Part shown: positions 9,311 through 16,557 of the stretch, piece by piece
How positions within the stretch are numbered: position 1 is the stretch's first letter
Layout: each line of letters begins with the position of its first letter
Source of the DNA: DATHBR01 sp036389955
GTDB taxonomy: Bacteria; Myxococcota; Myxococcia; Myxococcales; Myxococcaceae
Reading direction: 5' to 3'
Assembly: GCA_036389955.1 (NCBI GenBank)
Contig: DASVVJ010000785.1
Span: forward strand, 1 to 17,223
Length of the DNA: 17,223 bases
Translations under genes and position numbers: made by a program
The notes under the pieces: model-generated
What the model was told of the DNA's origin: nothing
Database searches by the model: none
The model's input: only the letters and a program-made list of their open reading frames with translations

Positions 9311-9333
9311 GCAGCTTCTCGTGTTTAAGCTGC
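9311..9333 (+). promoter_or_regulatory. Stem-loop in the leader of the AT-hook gene
   Basis: GCAGCTT (9311-9317) pairs with AAGCTGC (9327-9333) around a 9-base loop, close to where transcription from the TTGACA promoter would begin. A run of five T follows at 9342-9346, eight bases past the stem. This is too far for a standard terminator. The hairpin may stabilise the 5' end or act as an operator. Confidence 0.4.
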
Positions 9334-9347
9334 TAATTCAGTTTTTC

Positions 9348-9352
9348 AGGAG
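9348..9352 (+). promoter_or_regulatory. Ribosome binding site of the AT-hook gene
   Basis: AGGAG is six bases before the ATG at 9359. It rules against the in-frame TTG at 9353, which touches it. Confidence 0.75.
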
Positions 9353-9358
9353 TTGTTC

Positions 9359-9697
9359 ATGGCACGCCCGCGAAAGAGTCCTCCTTCCTCTCCTCCAGCT
9401 CTGGCACTGCCTCCCGCACTCGCTTCCTGGGCTGAGGCGATTGGAGATGCGATCGGCCGAGGGGTAGCGCGTGCGCTCCACAGCCACGGCATCAGCTCCA
9501 CGGGCAACAACCTGGCGATGCCGGTGAGGCGGCGTGGGCGCCCGCCGAAGATGGTGGGCGGAGTTCTCGTGCCGCCCGAGCGGCGCTGCACGATGGCCGG
9601 CTGCGATCGCGAGTCGCGCTCCAAGGGGCTGTGCTCGGCGCACTACCAGGCCGAGCGGCGCCGTCAGATCGCGGCCAACAGCATCAAGCCTTCCTGA
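9359..9697 (+). CDS. Small AT-hook protein with a C-terminal putative zinc knuckle
   Basis: This is a 112-aa basic protein. A Pro/Ser/Ala-rich N-terminus (MARPRKSPPSSPP) leads into a short amphipathic helix (about 22-43). The AT-hook RRRGRPPK is at 57-64, with the RGRP core that enters the minor groove of AT-rich DNA. The last third has a C-x4-C-x9-C-x2-H arrangement (Cys77, Cys82, Cys92, His95) with GLCSAHY, and then a basic tail (ERRRQ). A similar Cys/His pattern occurs in small phage and bacterial DNA-related proteins, so a zinc-stabilised knuckle is likely. AT-hooks are known in myxobacterial regulators such as CarD, but this protein lacks CarD's other domain and has a single hook. It is probably a nucleoid or transcription factor. 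It stands alone with its own AT-rich promoter and meets the PilZ gene tail to tail. Confidence 0.78.
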   Translation: MARPRKSPPSSPPALALPPALASWAEAIGDAIGRGVARALHSHGISSTGNNLAMPVRRRGRPPKMVGGVLVPPERRCTMAGCDRESRSKGLCSAHYQAERRRQIAANSIKPS

Positions 9698-9708
9698 GCG
9701 CGGCTCAG
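9694..9708. repeat. Palindrome containing both convergent stop codons
   Basis: CTGAGC and GCTCAG form a 6-bp perfect stem with a 3-base loop. The TGA of the AT-hook gene (9695-9697) and the TGA of the PilZ gene (9705-9707, minus strand) lie in its two arms. It could serve as a weak two-way stop, as only seven bases separate the genes. Confidence 0.4.
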
Positions 9709-10457
9709 CCGCCCTGCCACGGATCTCCGGGCGAGGTGGCCTTGAGCAGCTCCCAGGCCGCGAGCACATCCACCGCGCGCTCGAGCTCGCTCGACAGAGA
9801 GCGGGCCCGGCGCGACTGCAGGTACTGCTCGACGAATTCACGCAGTCTCATGCCCAGGAACAGCCGGGCCAGAGACACCTCGGTCTGCCCCGAGAACTCA
9901 ATGAACCGGATGCCGAAGCCGCTGCGCCCTTCGGTGCTGCTGCGCTCTTCCCGGATGATCTGAGCACGCGCGAGCACGGGCTCGGCCCCCTCCTCCAGAG
10001 AGAAGCGCACGTTAAGCTCGGTGCCCAGGGGCATGAAGAAGGTGCTCTCCAGGAAGGCGCCACTCACGCTCACGTTCTGCGAAGTGAACGACGCGGCGAA
10101 CGTGCGCTTGCCTCCCTCCTCCCTCCAGAGTTCGAAGCGCGTGGCCAGCCGGGCGCGCGGGAAGTGCCGGTGCTCGGGCTCGTCGCTCACCCGGGCGTCG
10201 ATGATGGGAGCAACCGTGGGCCCTACGCCCCGCCGGGCTTGAGTGCCCGGGCGACGAGCCTCCTCTGCGGCTGTCCCCGTGCGGTGTTCGCCTGGCCGGG
10301 GCAGTGACACCCTTGGCACATGGGCTTTCACCGCGGGCTTGGCGACCTCGGGCGTGGGAGCAGCGGATGGAGCGGCCGTGTCTCCCGGGGTTTGATCCGG
10401 CTGCGCGGGCCTGGGCGCGGCGGCGGCCCTGCCCTTCTGGGCACCCTTCCTCTGCAT
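9705..10457 (-). CDS. PilZ domain protein, likely c-di-GMP receptor
   Basis: This is a 250-aa soluble protein. Residues 1-90 are Ala/Pro/Arg-rich and look disordered. The PilZ domain follows (about 95-205): RHFPR at 97-101 is the RxxxR motif and NVSVSG at 128-133 is the N/DxSxxG motif. These are the two elements that bind cyclic di-GMP, so the domain should be able to bind it. FGIRFIEF (181-188) is the typical last strand. A C-terminal helix (about 205-240) extends the domain. An ATG at 10460 also exists, but the ribosome site GGAGGT (10463-10468) is only two bases from it and five bases from the ATG at 10457, so the latter is preferred. The output (motility, polysaccharide, development) cannot be told from context. 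It diverges from mgtE. Confidence 0.88.
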   Translation of the reverse strand: MQRKGAQKGRAAAAPRPAQPDQTPGDTAAPSAAPTPEVAKPAVKAHVPRVSLPRPGEHRTGTAAEEARRPGTQARRGVGPTVAPIIDARVSDEPEHRHFPRARLATRFELWREEGGKRTFAASFTSQNVSVSGAFLESTFFMPLGTELNVRFSLEEGAEPVLARAQIIREERSSTEGRSGFGIRFIEFSGQTEVSLARLFLGMRLREFVEQYLQSRRARSLSSELERAVDVLAAWELLKATSPGDPWQGG

Positions 10458-10462
10458 CATCC

Positions 10463-10468
10463 ACCTCC
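10463..10468 (-). promoter_or_regulatory. Ribosome binding site of the PilZ gene
   Basis: GGAGGT on the minus strand is a strong Shine-Dalgarno match. Its spacing favours the second of two adjacent ATG codons (10457 rather than 10460). Confidence 0.7.
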
Positions 10469-10549
10469 GCGGCTCAGTGAAAGAATCCCGTACCGGAACT
10501 GGCGCGATTCATACACCATGCGCCCGCTCCACCGCGCGCGGAGATTGTG

Positions 10550-11929
10550 ATGCTGGGAAACCTCCTCAAGCCCGAATTCGACGAGCTCATCCGCGCCCGG
10601 GACTGGAACGCGCTGCGCGAGGCCTTCACCGAGATGGACCCGGCGGACGTGGCCGAGGTCATCGAGGATCTGCCCGCCAAGGACAGCGGCATCCTGTTCC
10701 GGCTGCTGCCCCGGGACATGGCGGCGCTCGCATTCGAGTACCTGCCACCGCACCAGCAGTCCGAAGTGGTGAGCACGCTGGGCAACGAGGAGCTGAAGAA
10801 CCTGCTCAACGAGATGGCGCCGGACGATCGCACGCGCCTGCTGGAGGAGCTGCCCGCGGAGGTGACACGGCGGGTGCTCACCACGCTCACGCCCGCGGAA
10901 CTCAAGGTCGCGCGCGAGCTGCTGGGCTACCCGGAGCGCAGCGCCGGCCGCTACATGACGCCGGAGTTCCTCACCGTCCCAGGCAGCCTCACCGCCGCCG
11001 AGGCGCTCGACTACGTGCGAAAGCATGGCCAGGGCCGGGAGACGCTCAACATCCTCTACATCGTCGACGAGAAGGGCCGGCTGCTGGACGACGTGCGCCT
11101 GGCCTCGCTGGTGCTGTCCAAGCCGGACACCCGCCTCATCGACATTCATGATCGCCAACTCGTGAGCATCCCCGCCACGGCGGACCGCGAGGAGATCATC
11201 GGCTTCTTCGAGAAGTACGACCGGGTGGCGCTACCGGTGACGGACTCGAAGGGCGTGCTGCTGGGCATCATCACCCACGACGACGTGCTCGACGTGGCCG
11301 AGGAGGAGGCCACCGAGGACATCCAGCGCATGGGCGGTATGGAGGCCCTCGAGGCGCCCTACCTGGACATCGGCATCGCCGGCATGCTGAGCAAGCGGGT
11401 GGGCTGGCTGACGGTGCTCTTCGTCGGGCAGATGCTGACCGCCACCGCGATGGCCCACTACCAGGATGCCATCTCCAAGGCGGTGTTCCTCAGCGCCTTC
11501 GTGCCGCTGATCATCTCCTCGGGCGGTAACTCGGGCTCACAGGCCACCTCGCTCATCATCCGCGCCCTGGCCGTGCGTGACGTCGCGCTGAGCGACTGGT
11601 GGCGGGTGGCCCTGCGCGAGAGCGTGAGCGGCATTGCGCTGGGCGTGTTCCTGGGAGTGCTGGGCATCCTGCGCATCGTCCTCTGGCCGGGACGCGAGGA
11701 TCTCTATGGCCCCCACTTCGTGTGGGTGGGCGTGGCGGTGGGCTTCAGCGTGGTGGGCGTGGTGATCTTCGGCACGCTGTGTGGCTCGATGCTGCCGTTC
11801 CTGCTGCGGCGCCTGGGGCTGGACCCGGCGACCGCGTCAGCGCCCTTCGTGGCCACCCTGGTGGACGTCACCGGCGTGATCATCTACTTCACGGTGGCCA
11901 GCTCCGTCCTGTCCGGCCGGGCCTTCTAA
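10550..11929 (+). CDS. mgtE: Magnesium transporter MgtE
   Basis: This is a 459-aa full-length MgtE-type magnesium channel of the inner membrane. The cytosolic N domain (about 1-130) contains the repeated EEL...DLPAKD / EELPAEV superhelix pattern. A CBS pair (about 135-255) starts at RYMTPEFLTV and ends at GIITHDDVLDVAEEEA. Five membrane helices (about 283-455) follow. The pore region has FVPLIISSGGNSGSQ (317-331), and the last helix has TLVDVTGVIIYF with Asp439, the counterpart of the pore aspartate known from Thermus MgtE. MgtE gating is by Mg2+ binding between the N and CBS domains. A GTG at 10547 is adjacent, but GGAG at 10540-10543 is better spaced for the ATG at 10550. No Mg2+ riboswitch fits in the 89-base upstream gap. 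Confidence 0.96.
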   Translation: MLGNLLKPEFDELIRARDWNALREAFTEMDPADVAEVIEDLPAKDSGILFRLLPRDMAALAFEYLPPHQQSEVVSTLGNEELKNLLNEMAPDDRTRLLEELPAEVTRRVLTTLTPAELKVARELLGYPERSAGRYMTPEFLTVPGSLTAAEALDYVRKHGQGRETLNILYIVDEKGRLLDDVRLASLVLSKPDTRLIDIHDRQLVSIPATADREEIIGFFEKYDRVALPVTDSKGVLLGIITHDDVLDVAEEEATEDIQRMGGMEALEAPYLDIGIAGMLSKRVGWLTVLFVGQMLTATAMAHYQDAISKAVFLSAFVPLIISSGGNSGSQATSLIIRALAVRDVALSDWWRVALRESVSGIALGVFLGVLGILRIVLWPGREDLYGPHFVWVGVAVGFSVVGVVIFGTLCGSMLPFLLRRLGLDPATASAPFVATLVDVTGVIIYFTVASSVLSGRAF

Positions 11930-11955
11930 AAACTCCCTCTCCCTTCGGGAGAGGG
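11926..11955 (-). terminator. Intrinsic terminator of the mreC-rodA operon
   Basis: A perfect 9-bp stem (11935-11943 with 11947-11955) closes on a 3-base loop. On the minus strand it is followed at once by AGTTTTT, a proper T-run. It starts 20 bases past the rodA stop. The T-run overlaps the mgtE stop codon on the other strand; in the plus direction the hairpin has no T-run. Confidence 0.8.
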
Positions 11956-11967
11956 CTGGGGTGAGGG
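11935..11967. repeat. REP-like extragenic palindromic element
   Basis: The hairpin is followed by a CTGGGGTGAGGG tail. This hairpin-plus-tail form is a familiar extragenic repeat in many high-GC bacteria, where it often lies between converging genes. Only one copy is in the window, so its status as a genomic repeat rests on memory of the form. Confidence 0.55.
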
Positions 11968-11974
11968 TTCCGCG

Positions 11975-13120
11975 CTAGAACATGTGGCGGCGCATGCTGA
12001 TATTCACCAGCAGGCCGATGCTGAGCATCACCGACAGCATGGAGGAGCCGCCGTAGCTCATCAGCGGCAGGGTGATGCCCGTCACCGGCAGCAGACCAAT
12101 CACCATGCCGATGTTCTCGAACACCTGCCAGAAGAGCATGGCGGTAACGCCCACGGCCACGAAGGCACCGAACCGATCCCGGGCGTTGAAGCCCACGCTC
12201 AAGGCCATGGTGAACAACCCGCCATAGAGCGCCAGCAGCAGCAGGCACATGAGGAAGCCGTGCTCCTCGGCCCACACGGAGAAGATGAAATCCGTGTGCT
12301 GCTCGGGCAGGAAGGACAGGCCCGTCTGGGTGCCCTCGCGCCAGCCCTTGCCCGCCATGCCTCCGCTGCCCACGGCGATCTTCGACTGGGCGGCGTGATA
12401 GCCGCTGCCGCGCAGGTCCGCCTCGGGATCCAGCCATCCGGAGATGCGCTGGCTCTGGTGCTTCTTCAGGTGGTGGCGCAGCACCGTCGTGCGGGGCTCG
12501 GGCGCCTCGCGCACGTAGTCATTCCAGATGACTCCGGCGGCGCCCAATATCCCCACCACCAGCACCGCCACCAGGTACCAGCGCACCCGTCCGAAGAGGA
12601 TGACGGTGGCCGAGGACAGGAGGATCATCATCGCCGTGCCCAGGTCCGGCTGCACCAGCACAATGGCGGTGGGCACCAGCACCACCGCCACGGGCTTGAG
12701 CAGCTTCACCAGCCCGTAGGCCGCCTGATTGGGCCGGAAGTCATCGTGGTAGATCTTCGCCAGCATGAGGATCACCGCGATCTTCATGAACTCGGCGGGC
12801 TGGACGCGGATGGGGCCCAGGTTGAACCAGCTCTCGGCGCCCTTGGCCTTGTGCCCGAAGAAGCGCAGCGCGATGAGCGCCACGAGGTTGATCACGTAGA
12901 AGGGCACCGTCATCCGCTGGATCCAGCGGTAGTCCACCAGGCACACGATCAACGCGGCGAACAGGGCGAAGCCCAGGTAGAAGCCCTGGGTGGTCCAGAT
13001 GGCGCTGCCGCGCGCCGCCGAGGCCAGGTTCCAGATGCCCAGGCCCGCAATGGCCAGGACACAGAAGATCAGGCCCCACGGGACGTGGGGAACCATGCGC
13101 TTTTCAATGCTGAGCTGCAT
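11975..13120 (-). CDS. rodA: SEDS peptidoglycan glycosyltransferase RodA
   Basis: RodA polymerises glycan strands from lipid II during side-wall growth, together with PBP2. The 381-aa protein has about ten membrane helices. Family signatures are ESWFNLGPIRVQPAEFMK (96-113), QPDLGTAM (157-164), and the long periplasmic loop with GWREGTQTGLSFLPEQHTDFIF (259-280). Asp277 in the loop corresponds to the conserved catalytic aspartate. GITLPLMSYGGSSML near the end is the SEDS C-terminal motif. The PBP2 partner gene directly upstream favours RodA over FtsW. Its ATG overlaps the last 17 bases of mrdA. A second ATG (13096), just past the mrdA stop, is possible; neither has a strong ribosome site. Confidence 0.95.
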   Translation of the reverse strand: MQLSIEKRMVPHVPWGLIFCVLAIAGLGIWNLASAARGSAIWTTQGFYLGFALFAALIVCLVDYRWIQRMTVPFYVINLVALIALRFFGHKAKGAESWFNLGPIRVQPAEFMKIAVILMLAKIYHDDFRPNQAAYGLVKLLKPVAVVLVPTAIVLVQPDLGTAMMILLSSATVILFGRVRWYLVAVLVVGILGAAGVIWNDYVREAPEPRTTVLRHHLKKHQSQRISGWLDPEADLRGSGYHAAQSKIAVGSGGMAGKGWREGTQTGLSFLPEQHTDFIFSVWAEEHGFLMCLLLLALYGGLFTMALSVGFNARDRFGAFVAVGVTAMLFWQVFENIGMVIGLLPVTGITLPLMSYGGSSMLSVMLSIGLLVNISMRRHMF

Positions 13121-15104
13121 TCGGAGTCGGAGCCTGCGGTACGCCGCGGGTGAGCATCACATCCTCCAGCTTGGGAGCCGGAGGCAGGGTCAGGACATAG
13201 GGCTGGTTGGCACGCGGCGGAGGGCTCGTCGCGTCCTGCTTCTTCAGATCGAAGTACTTCTGGATGACGGCCATCGCGGTGGGCGCGGCGTCCGAGCCAC
13301 CGTGACCGCCGTGCTCGTTGAGCACCACCACGGCGATCTCCGGGTTCTCCGCGGGAGCGAACGAGGCGAACCAGGCATGGTCGCGCGCGAAGAACTCCAT
13401 CTGGTGCGTCTTGAGGCGCACGGCGCCCAGCGTGGCCACCTGCGCGGTGCCCGTCTTGCCCGCCACCACGATGTCCTTCAGGCGCTTGCTGTACGCGGTG
13501 CCGCCCGGCTCGTTCACCACCGCCACCAGCGCCTCCACCAGCGTCTTGCGGTGCGAGGGGTTCATCTCCACCTTGCGCACCACCTGCGGCTCGAACTGCT
13601 CGATGATGCGGCCGTCCAGGTCCTCGATGCGGTGGACGAGCTGCGGCTTGTGCAGCGTGCCGCCGTTGGCGAGCGCCGCGTACACCATGGCCAGCTGCAG
13701 TGGCGTCACGTTGTCATCGCCCTGCCCGATGGCGCTGTTGAGCGCCATGCCCTTGGTGTAGCCGCCCGCCGAGAGCCGCTCGTGGTAGTCCTCGGTAGGC
13801 ATGATGCCGGGCACCTCGGCCACCACGCCGATGCCCGTGGTGTGCCCCAGCCCCAGCGCCTTGCCCATGTCCGCGATGGGATCCAGGCCCAGCGTGTCGG
13901 CGACCTTGTAGTACCAGGTGTCGCACGAGTACTGCAGCGCCTGCTTGCCGTTCACCGGCCCGTGGCCGGCGTCCTTGTGGCAGCGCCAGGTGCGCGAGCC
14001 CAGCTTGTAGCCGCCGGGGCAGTTCACCACCGTCTCGGGCCGGAACAGCCCTGACTTGTACGCCGCCAGCGCGGTGACGACCTTGAAGGTGGAGCCCGGG
14101 CTGTAATGCTCGGCGGCCACGCGGTTGATCATCGGCTGGAGCTTGTCCTTCATCAGCGTCGCCAACTGCGAGGACGACACGCGGCCGGTGAGCAGGTTGG
14201 GATCGAAGCCCGGCCGCGACACCAGCGCGCGGATGAAGCCCGTGTTCACGTCGATGACCACCACGGCGCCGGCCACGCCCGGGAAGGCGCGCTCGGCCTC
14301 CTCCTGCAGGCGCATGTCGACGGACAGCACCACGTTGCTGCCCGCCTGGGGCTGCACCACCGAGTTCTCACCCAGCTTGACGTTGAGCTCCTCGATCGTC
14401 TGGCCTCGCGCGTTCACCACTTCCTTGCGCACCCCGTCCACACCCCGGAGCCGCGTCTCGAAGTAGCGCTCCAGGCCGCGCCGGCCGATGTAGTCGCCCA
14501 GCGCGTACTTCGCGCCGTCCGCGTTGAGCCGGTCCAGCTCGTCCTGGGTGATTTCGTTCATGTACCCCAGCACGTGCGACAGCACCGTGCCGGTGCGGTA
14601 GTTGCGGTGCGGCACCGGCACCACTTCCACGCCGTCCAGGATGTCGCGCCGGGCGTTGAGCCGGTCCAGCTCGTCCCGCGACAGATCGATGCGCACCGGC
14701 ACCGGCTGGAACGGAGCGTTGCGGCGCGCCAGGCGGTACTGATCTTCCGCCTTCTGCCGCGTCTCCGCGTCCCAGCCGAGCAGCTCGGCCAGCTTGGGCA
14801 GCACCTGGGTGGTGCAGTCGGTGCAGAACGCCGGGGTGAGGAAGGCGTCGAACGAGGGGCGGCTGTCCACCAGGATGTAGCCGCGCGCGTCCTTGATGAC
14901 GCCGCGGTCGGCGCGCAGGCGCACCTCCTTGACGAAGTTGGCCACCGATTTGGCGGCGTACTCCTCGCCGCGGATGATCTGCAGCCGGTACAGCTGCATG
15001 GCCAGCACGAACAGCCCGACGATCAGGGCCAGGCCCAGCCAGAGGAAGTGCCGCTTGAGATCGCGGCCCGGAGTCGAAGAATTACCCAGCGTCGGAGGCG
15101 TCAC
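13104..15104 (-). CDS. mrdA: Penicillin-binding protein 2 (elongasome transpeptidase)
   Basis: This class B PBP crosslinks new side-wall peptidoglycan with RodA. It is 666 aa. A short cytosolic N-terminus precedes one membrane anchor (about 20-42). The pedestal/dimerisation region runs to about 260 and includes LRADRGVIKDARG. The transpeptidase domain follows with Ser338 in SPGSTFK (SxxK, Lys341), SCD at 393-395 (the SxN-type motif, with Asp as in PBP2), and KTG at 550-552. A CxxC pair (94/97) in the pedestal and two more Cys (362, 375) could make disulfides. The frame runs on upstream to 15359, but a GTG at 15104 overlaps the mreD stop by four bases and gives a normal PBP2 N-terminus. The Pro-rich C-terminal tail of about 35 residues is outside the fold. 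Confidence 0.95.
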   Translation of the reverse strand: MTPPTLGNSSTPGRDLKRHFLWLGLALIVGLFVLAMQLYRLQIIRGEEYAAKSVANFVKEVRLRADRGVIKDARGYILVDSRPSFDAFLTPAFCTDCTTQVLPKLAELLGWDAETRQKAEDQYRLARRNAPFQPVPVRIDLSRDELDRLNARRDILDGVEVVPVPHRNYRTGTVLSHVLGYMNEITQDELDRLNADGAKYALGDYIGRRGLERYFETRLRGVDGVRKEVVNARGQTIEELNVKLGENSVVQPQAGSNVVLSVDMRLQEEAERAFPGVAGAVVVIDVNTGFIRALVSRPGFDPNLLTGRVSSSQLATLMKDKLQPMINRVAAEHYSPGSTFKVVTALAAYKSGLFRPETVVNCPGGYKLGSRTWRCHKDAGHGPVNGKQALQYSCDTWYYKVADTLGLDPIADMGKALGLGHTTGIGVVAEVPGIMPTEDYHERLSAGGYTKGMALNSAIGQGDDNVTPLQLAMVYAALANGGTLHKPQLVHRIEDLDGRIIEQFEPQVVRKVEMNPSHRKTLVEALVAVVNEPGGTAYSKRLKDIVVAGKTGTAQVATLGAVRLKTHQMEFFARDHAWFASFAPAENPEIAVVVLNEHGGHGGSDAAPTAMAVIQKYFDLKKQDATSPPPRANQPYVLTLPPAPKLEDVMLTRGVPQAPTPNAAQH

Positions 15105-15604
15105 AGCAGCCCTCCCACCTGCGAGCGTTCCTGGCGCACCTCGAAGCGGCGCAGGAGCGGAAAGAGCGCGAGCGCGGCGGCGCCCGTGAGCGCCACCTGC
15201 AGCGGCAGGCCCGGCAACACCGCCGTGGCCGACCCGTCCTTCACCGTCAGCCACCCGAAGAAGGCCGCCAGCAGGCCATGGCCCACGTCCGCGCCCATGG
15301 TGAACAGCGCGAAGGAAATGCGGCCCCGCACCTCCACCAGCGAGTACACCAGCCGGCACATGAGGAAGGTGAAGACGCCCAGGAAGGTGAACAGGCCGGT
15401 GGGCTTGCCGCTCATCATGTCCAGCAGGTAGCCCACCGCGAAGGCCGACACGGCGCCCTCCATCAGCGTGGCGCGGATGGCCAGGAACGCCAGCAGCACC
15501 ACGGTGACGTCGATGCGGCTGAGCACCAGGCCGGCGCGCTGCACCACCACCGCCTCCACCGTGAGCAGCAGCAGGGCCAGCCCCACCGTGACGAGAAACT
15601 TCAT
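15101..15604 (-). CDS. mreD: Rod-shape protein MreD
   Basis: MreD is a small membrane component of the elongasome, linking MreC, PBP2 and RodA in the inner membrane. The 167-aa protein is almost entirely hydrophobic with five or six helices. It has the family pattern GAVSAFAVGYLLDMMSGKPTGLFTF (49-73): an acidic residue in the helix followed by a Gly-rich turn. It is identified by this and by its place between mreC and mrdA. Start and stop both overlap the neighbouring genes by four bases. Confidence 0.92.
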   Translation of the reverse strand: MKFLVTVGLALLLLTVEAVVVQRAGLVLSRIDVTVVLLAFLAIRATLMEGAVSAFAVGYLLDMMSGKPTGLFTFLGVFTFLMCRLVYSLVEVRGRISFALFTMGADVGHGLLAAFFGWLTVKDGSATAVLPGLPLQVALTGAAALALFPLLRRFEVRQERSQVGGLL

Positions 15605-16452
15605 CGCGTGCCCTCCACCGGGATGAGGGTGTCCTGGTACTGGCTGCCCACCACCAACACCTCCTCGAGCTTCGTGGTGTCCACCGCGGGCAGAATGTCC
15701 GCGCCCTGGAACATGCCGTGCTCCTTCTTCTCCAGGTTCGCCACCCGCCCCACGATCAACCCCGGCGGGTACACCCCATCCGTGCCCGCGGTGATGATCA
15801 GGTCGCCATCCTCCACGTCCTCGGTGCGCAGCATGTTCTCCAGCTTCAGCGGCCCGCTGCCCGAGCCCGCCGCCGTGCCACGCGCCCGCGAGCGCTGCAC
15901 CCGCACACCCACCCGGCTCTGCGGATCCGTCACCAGCGCCACGTCCGCGTAGCCACCCGTGGTGCGAATCACCTGGCCGACGATCCCGTCTGGCGTCACC
16001 ACCGACATGCCCTGGAACACTCCCTGTTTTTCTCCGGCGCTGATGCGCACCGACAACAGCTTCGCCACCGGATTTACGCCCACCACCCGCGCCGGAATCT
16101 CCGCGCCTGGCGTCTTTTCCGTGTAGGCCAGCAACTGCCGCAGCCGCTCGTTCTCCGACCGCGCCTCGCCCAACGCCTGCACTGCCGCGCGCAATTGCAG
16201 GTTCTCCAGCCGCAGCGCGTCATTCTCCTGCCGCACCCCGCGCAGGTCCACATAGCCGCGCACACTGCCCACCACCCCGTCGATCGCCCAGTTGAGCGCC
16301 TGCTGCACAGGCGAGGTCACCGCGATGACGGCGCGATCGATGAAGTTGGGGTCTCGGCCCCGCCGGCCGGTCACCAGGAAGGCGACCAGCGGGTAGAGCA
16401 GCAGCCCACTCACGAGGAGCAGCTGACGGTACCGCTTGAGGAGCGACAGCAC
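15601..16452 (-). CDS. mreC: Rod-shape protein MreC
   Basis: MreC is the bitopic periplasmic scaffold that activates PBP2/RodA. The 283-aa protein has one N-terminal membrane helix (about 10-28). A coiled coil (about 70-111, RQENDALRLENLQLRAAV) follows, and then the two beta-barrel domains with ARVVGVNPVAK, GVFQGMSVVTPDGIVGQV and VTDPQSRVGVRVQRS. The start is a GTG at 16452 without a clear ribosome site. It is the first gene of mreC-mreD-mrdA-rodA. mreB, often just upstream in other bacteria, is replaced here by a divergent isomerase gene. Confidence 0.95.
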   Translation of the reverse strand: MLSLLKRYRQLLLVSGLLLYPLVAFLVTGRRGRDPNFIDRAVIAVTSPVQQALNWAIDGVVGSVRGYVDLRGVRQENDALRLENLQLRAAVQALGEARSENERLRQLLAYTEKTPGAEIPARVVGVNPVAKLLSVRISAGEKQGVFQGMSVVTPDGIVGQVIRTTGGYADVALVTDPQSRVGVRVQRSRARGTAAGSGSGPLKLENMLRTEDVEDGDLIITAGTDGVYPPGLIVGRVANLEKKEHGMFQGADILPAVDTTKLEEVLVVGSQYQDTLIPVEGTR

Positions 16453-16527
16453 TGGTAGAGGAGTCCCGTGTAGGGAAAGAGGAGCGGAGAGAGCGGCGGG
16501 GTCAGCTAAACACTGTAAATCGCTTGC

Positions 16528-16557
16528 ATTTTCTGGGGTGTTGTCCTAGGCAGTCAA
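16528..16557 (-). promoter_or_regulatory. Candidate sigma-70 promoter of the mreC operon
   Basis: On the minus strand TTGACT (16552-16557) is followed after 18 bases by GAAAAT (16528-16533), which matches four of six -10 bases. Transcription would start near 16521, leaving a leader of about 70 bases before the mreC GTG. I saw no equally good match for the plus-strand gene at 16679. Confidence 0.45.

Noticed and set aside
9127..9336. Possible 69-residue gene before the AT-hook gene
   Set aside because: It has a GTG start with no ribosome site, runs across the promoter and repeats, and its product shows no family pattern.
10461..10549. Magnesium riboswitch upstream of mgtE
   Set aside because: The gap is only 89 bases and shared with a divergent gene; no M-box-like helices can be drawn.
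11889..12437. Minus-strand frame with a PHPSPLPKGEG peptide
   Set aside because: The peptide is a translation of the REP-like element, and the rest is out of frame with rodA.
11984..13153. Plus-strand open frame of 389 codons opposite rodA
   Set aside because: His/Gln-rich shadow of a clear SEDS gene; no independent signals.
13104..15359. Longer form of PBP2 starting at 15359
   Set aside because: The extra 85 residues are the mreD gene read in another frame. The GTG at 15104 overlaps the mreD stop and gives a normal N-terminus.
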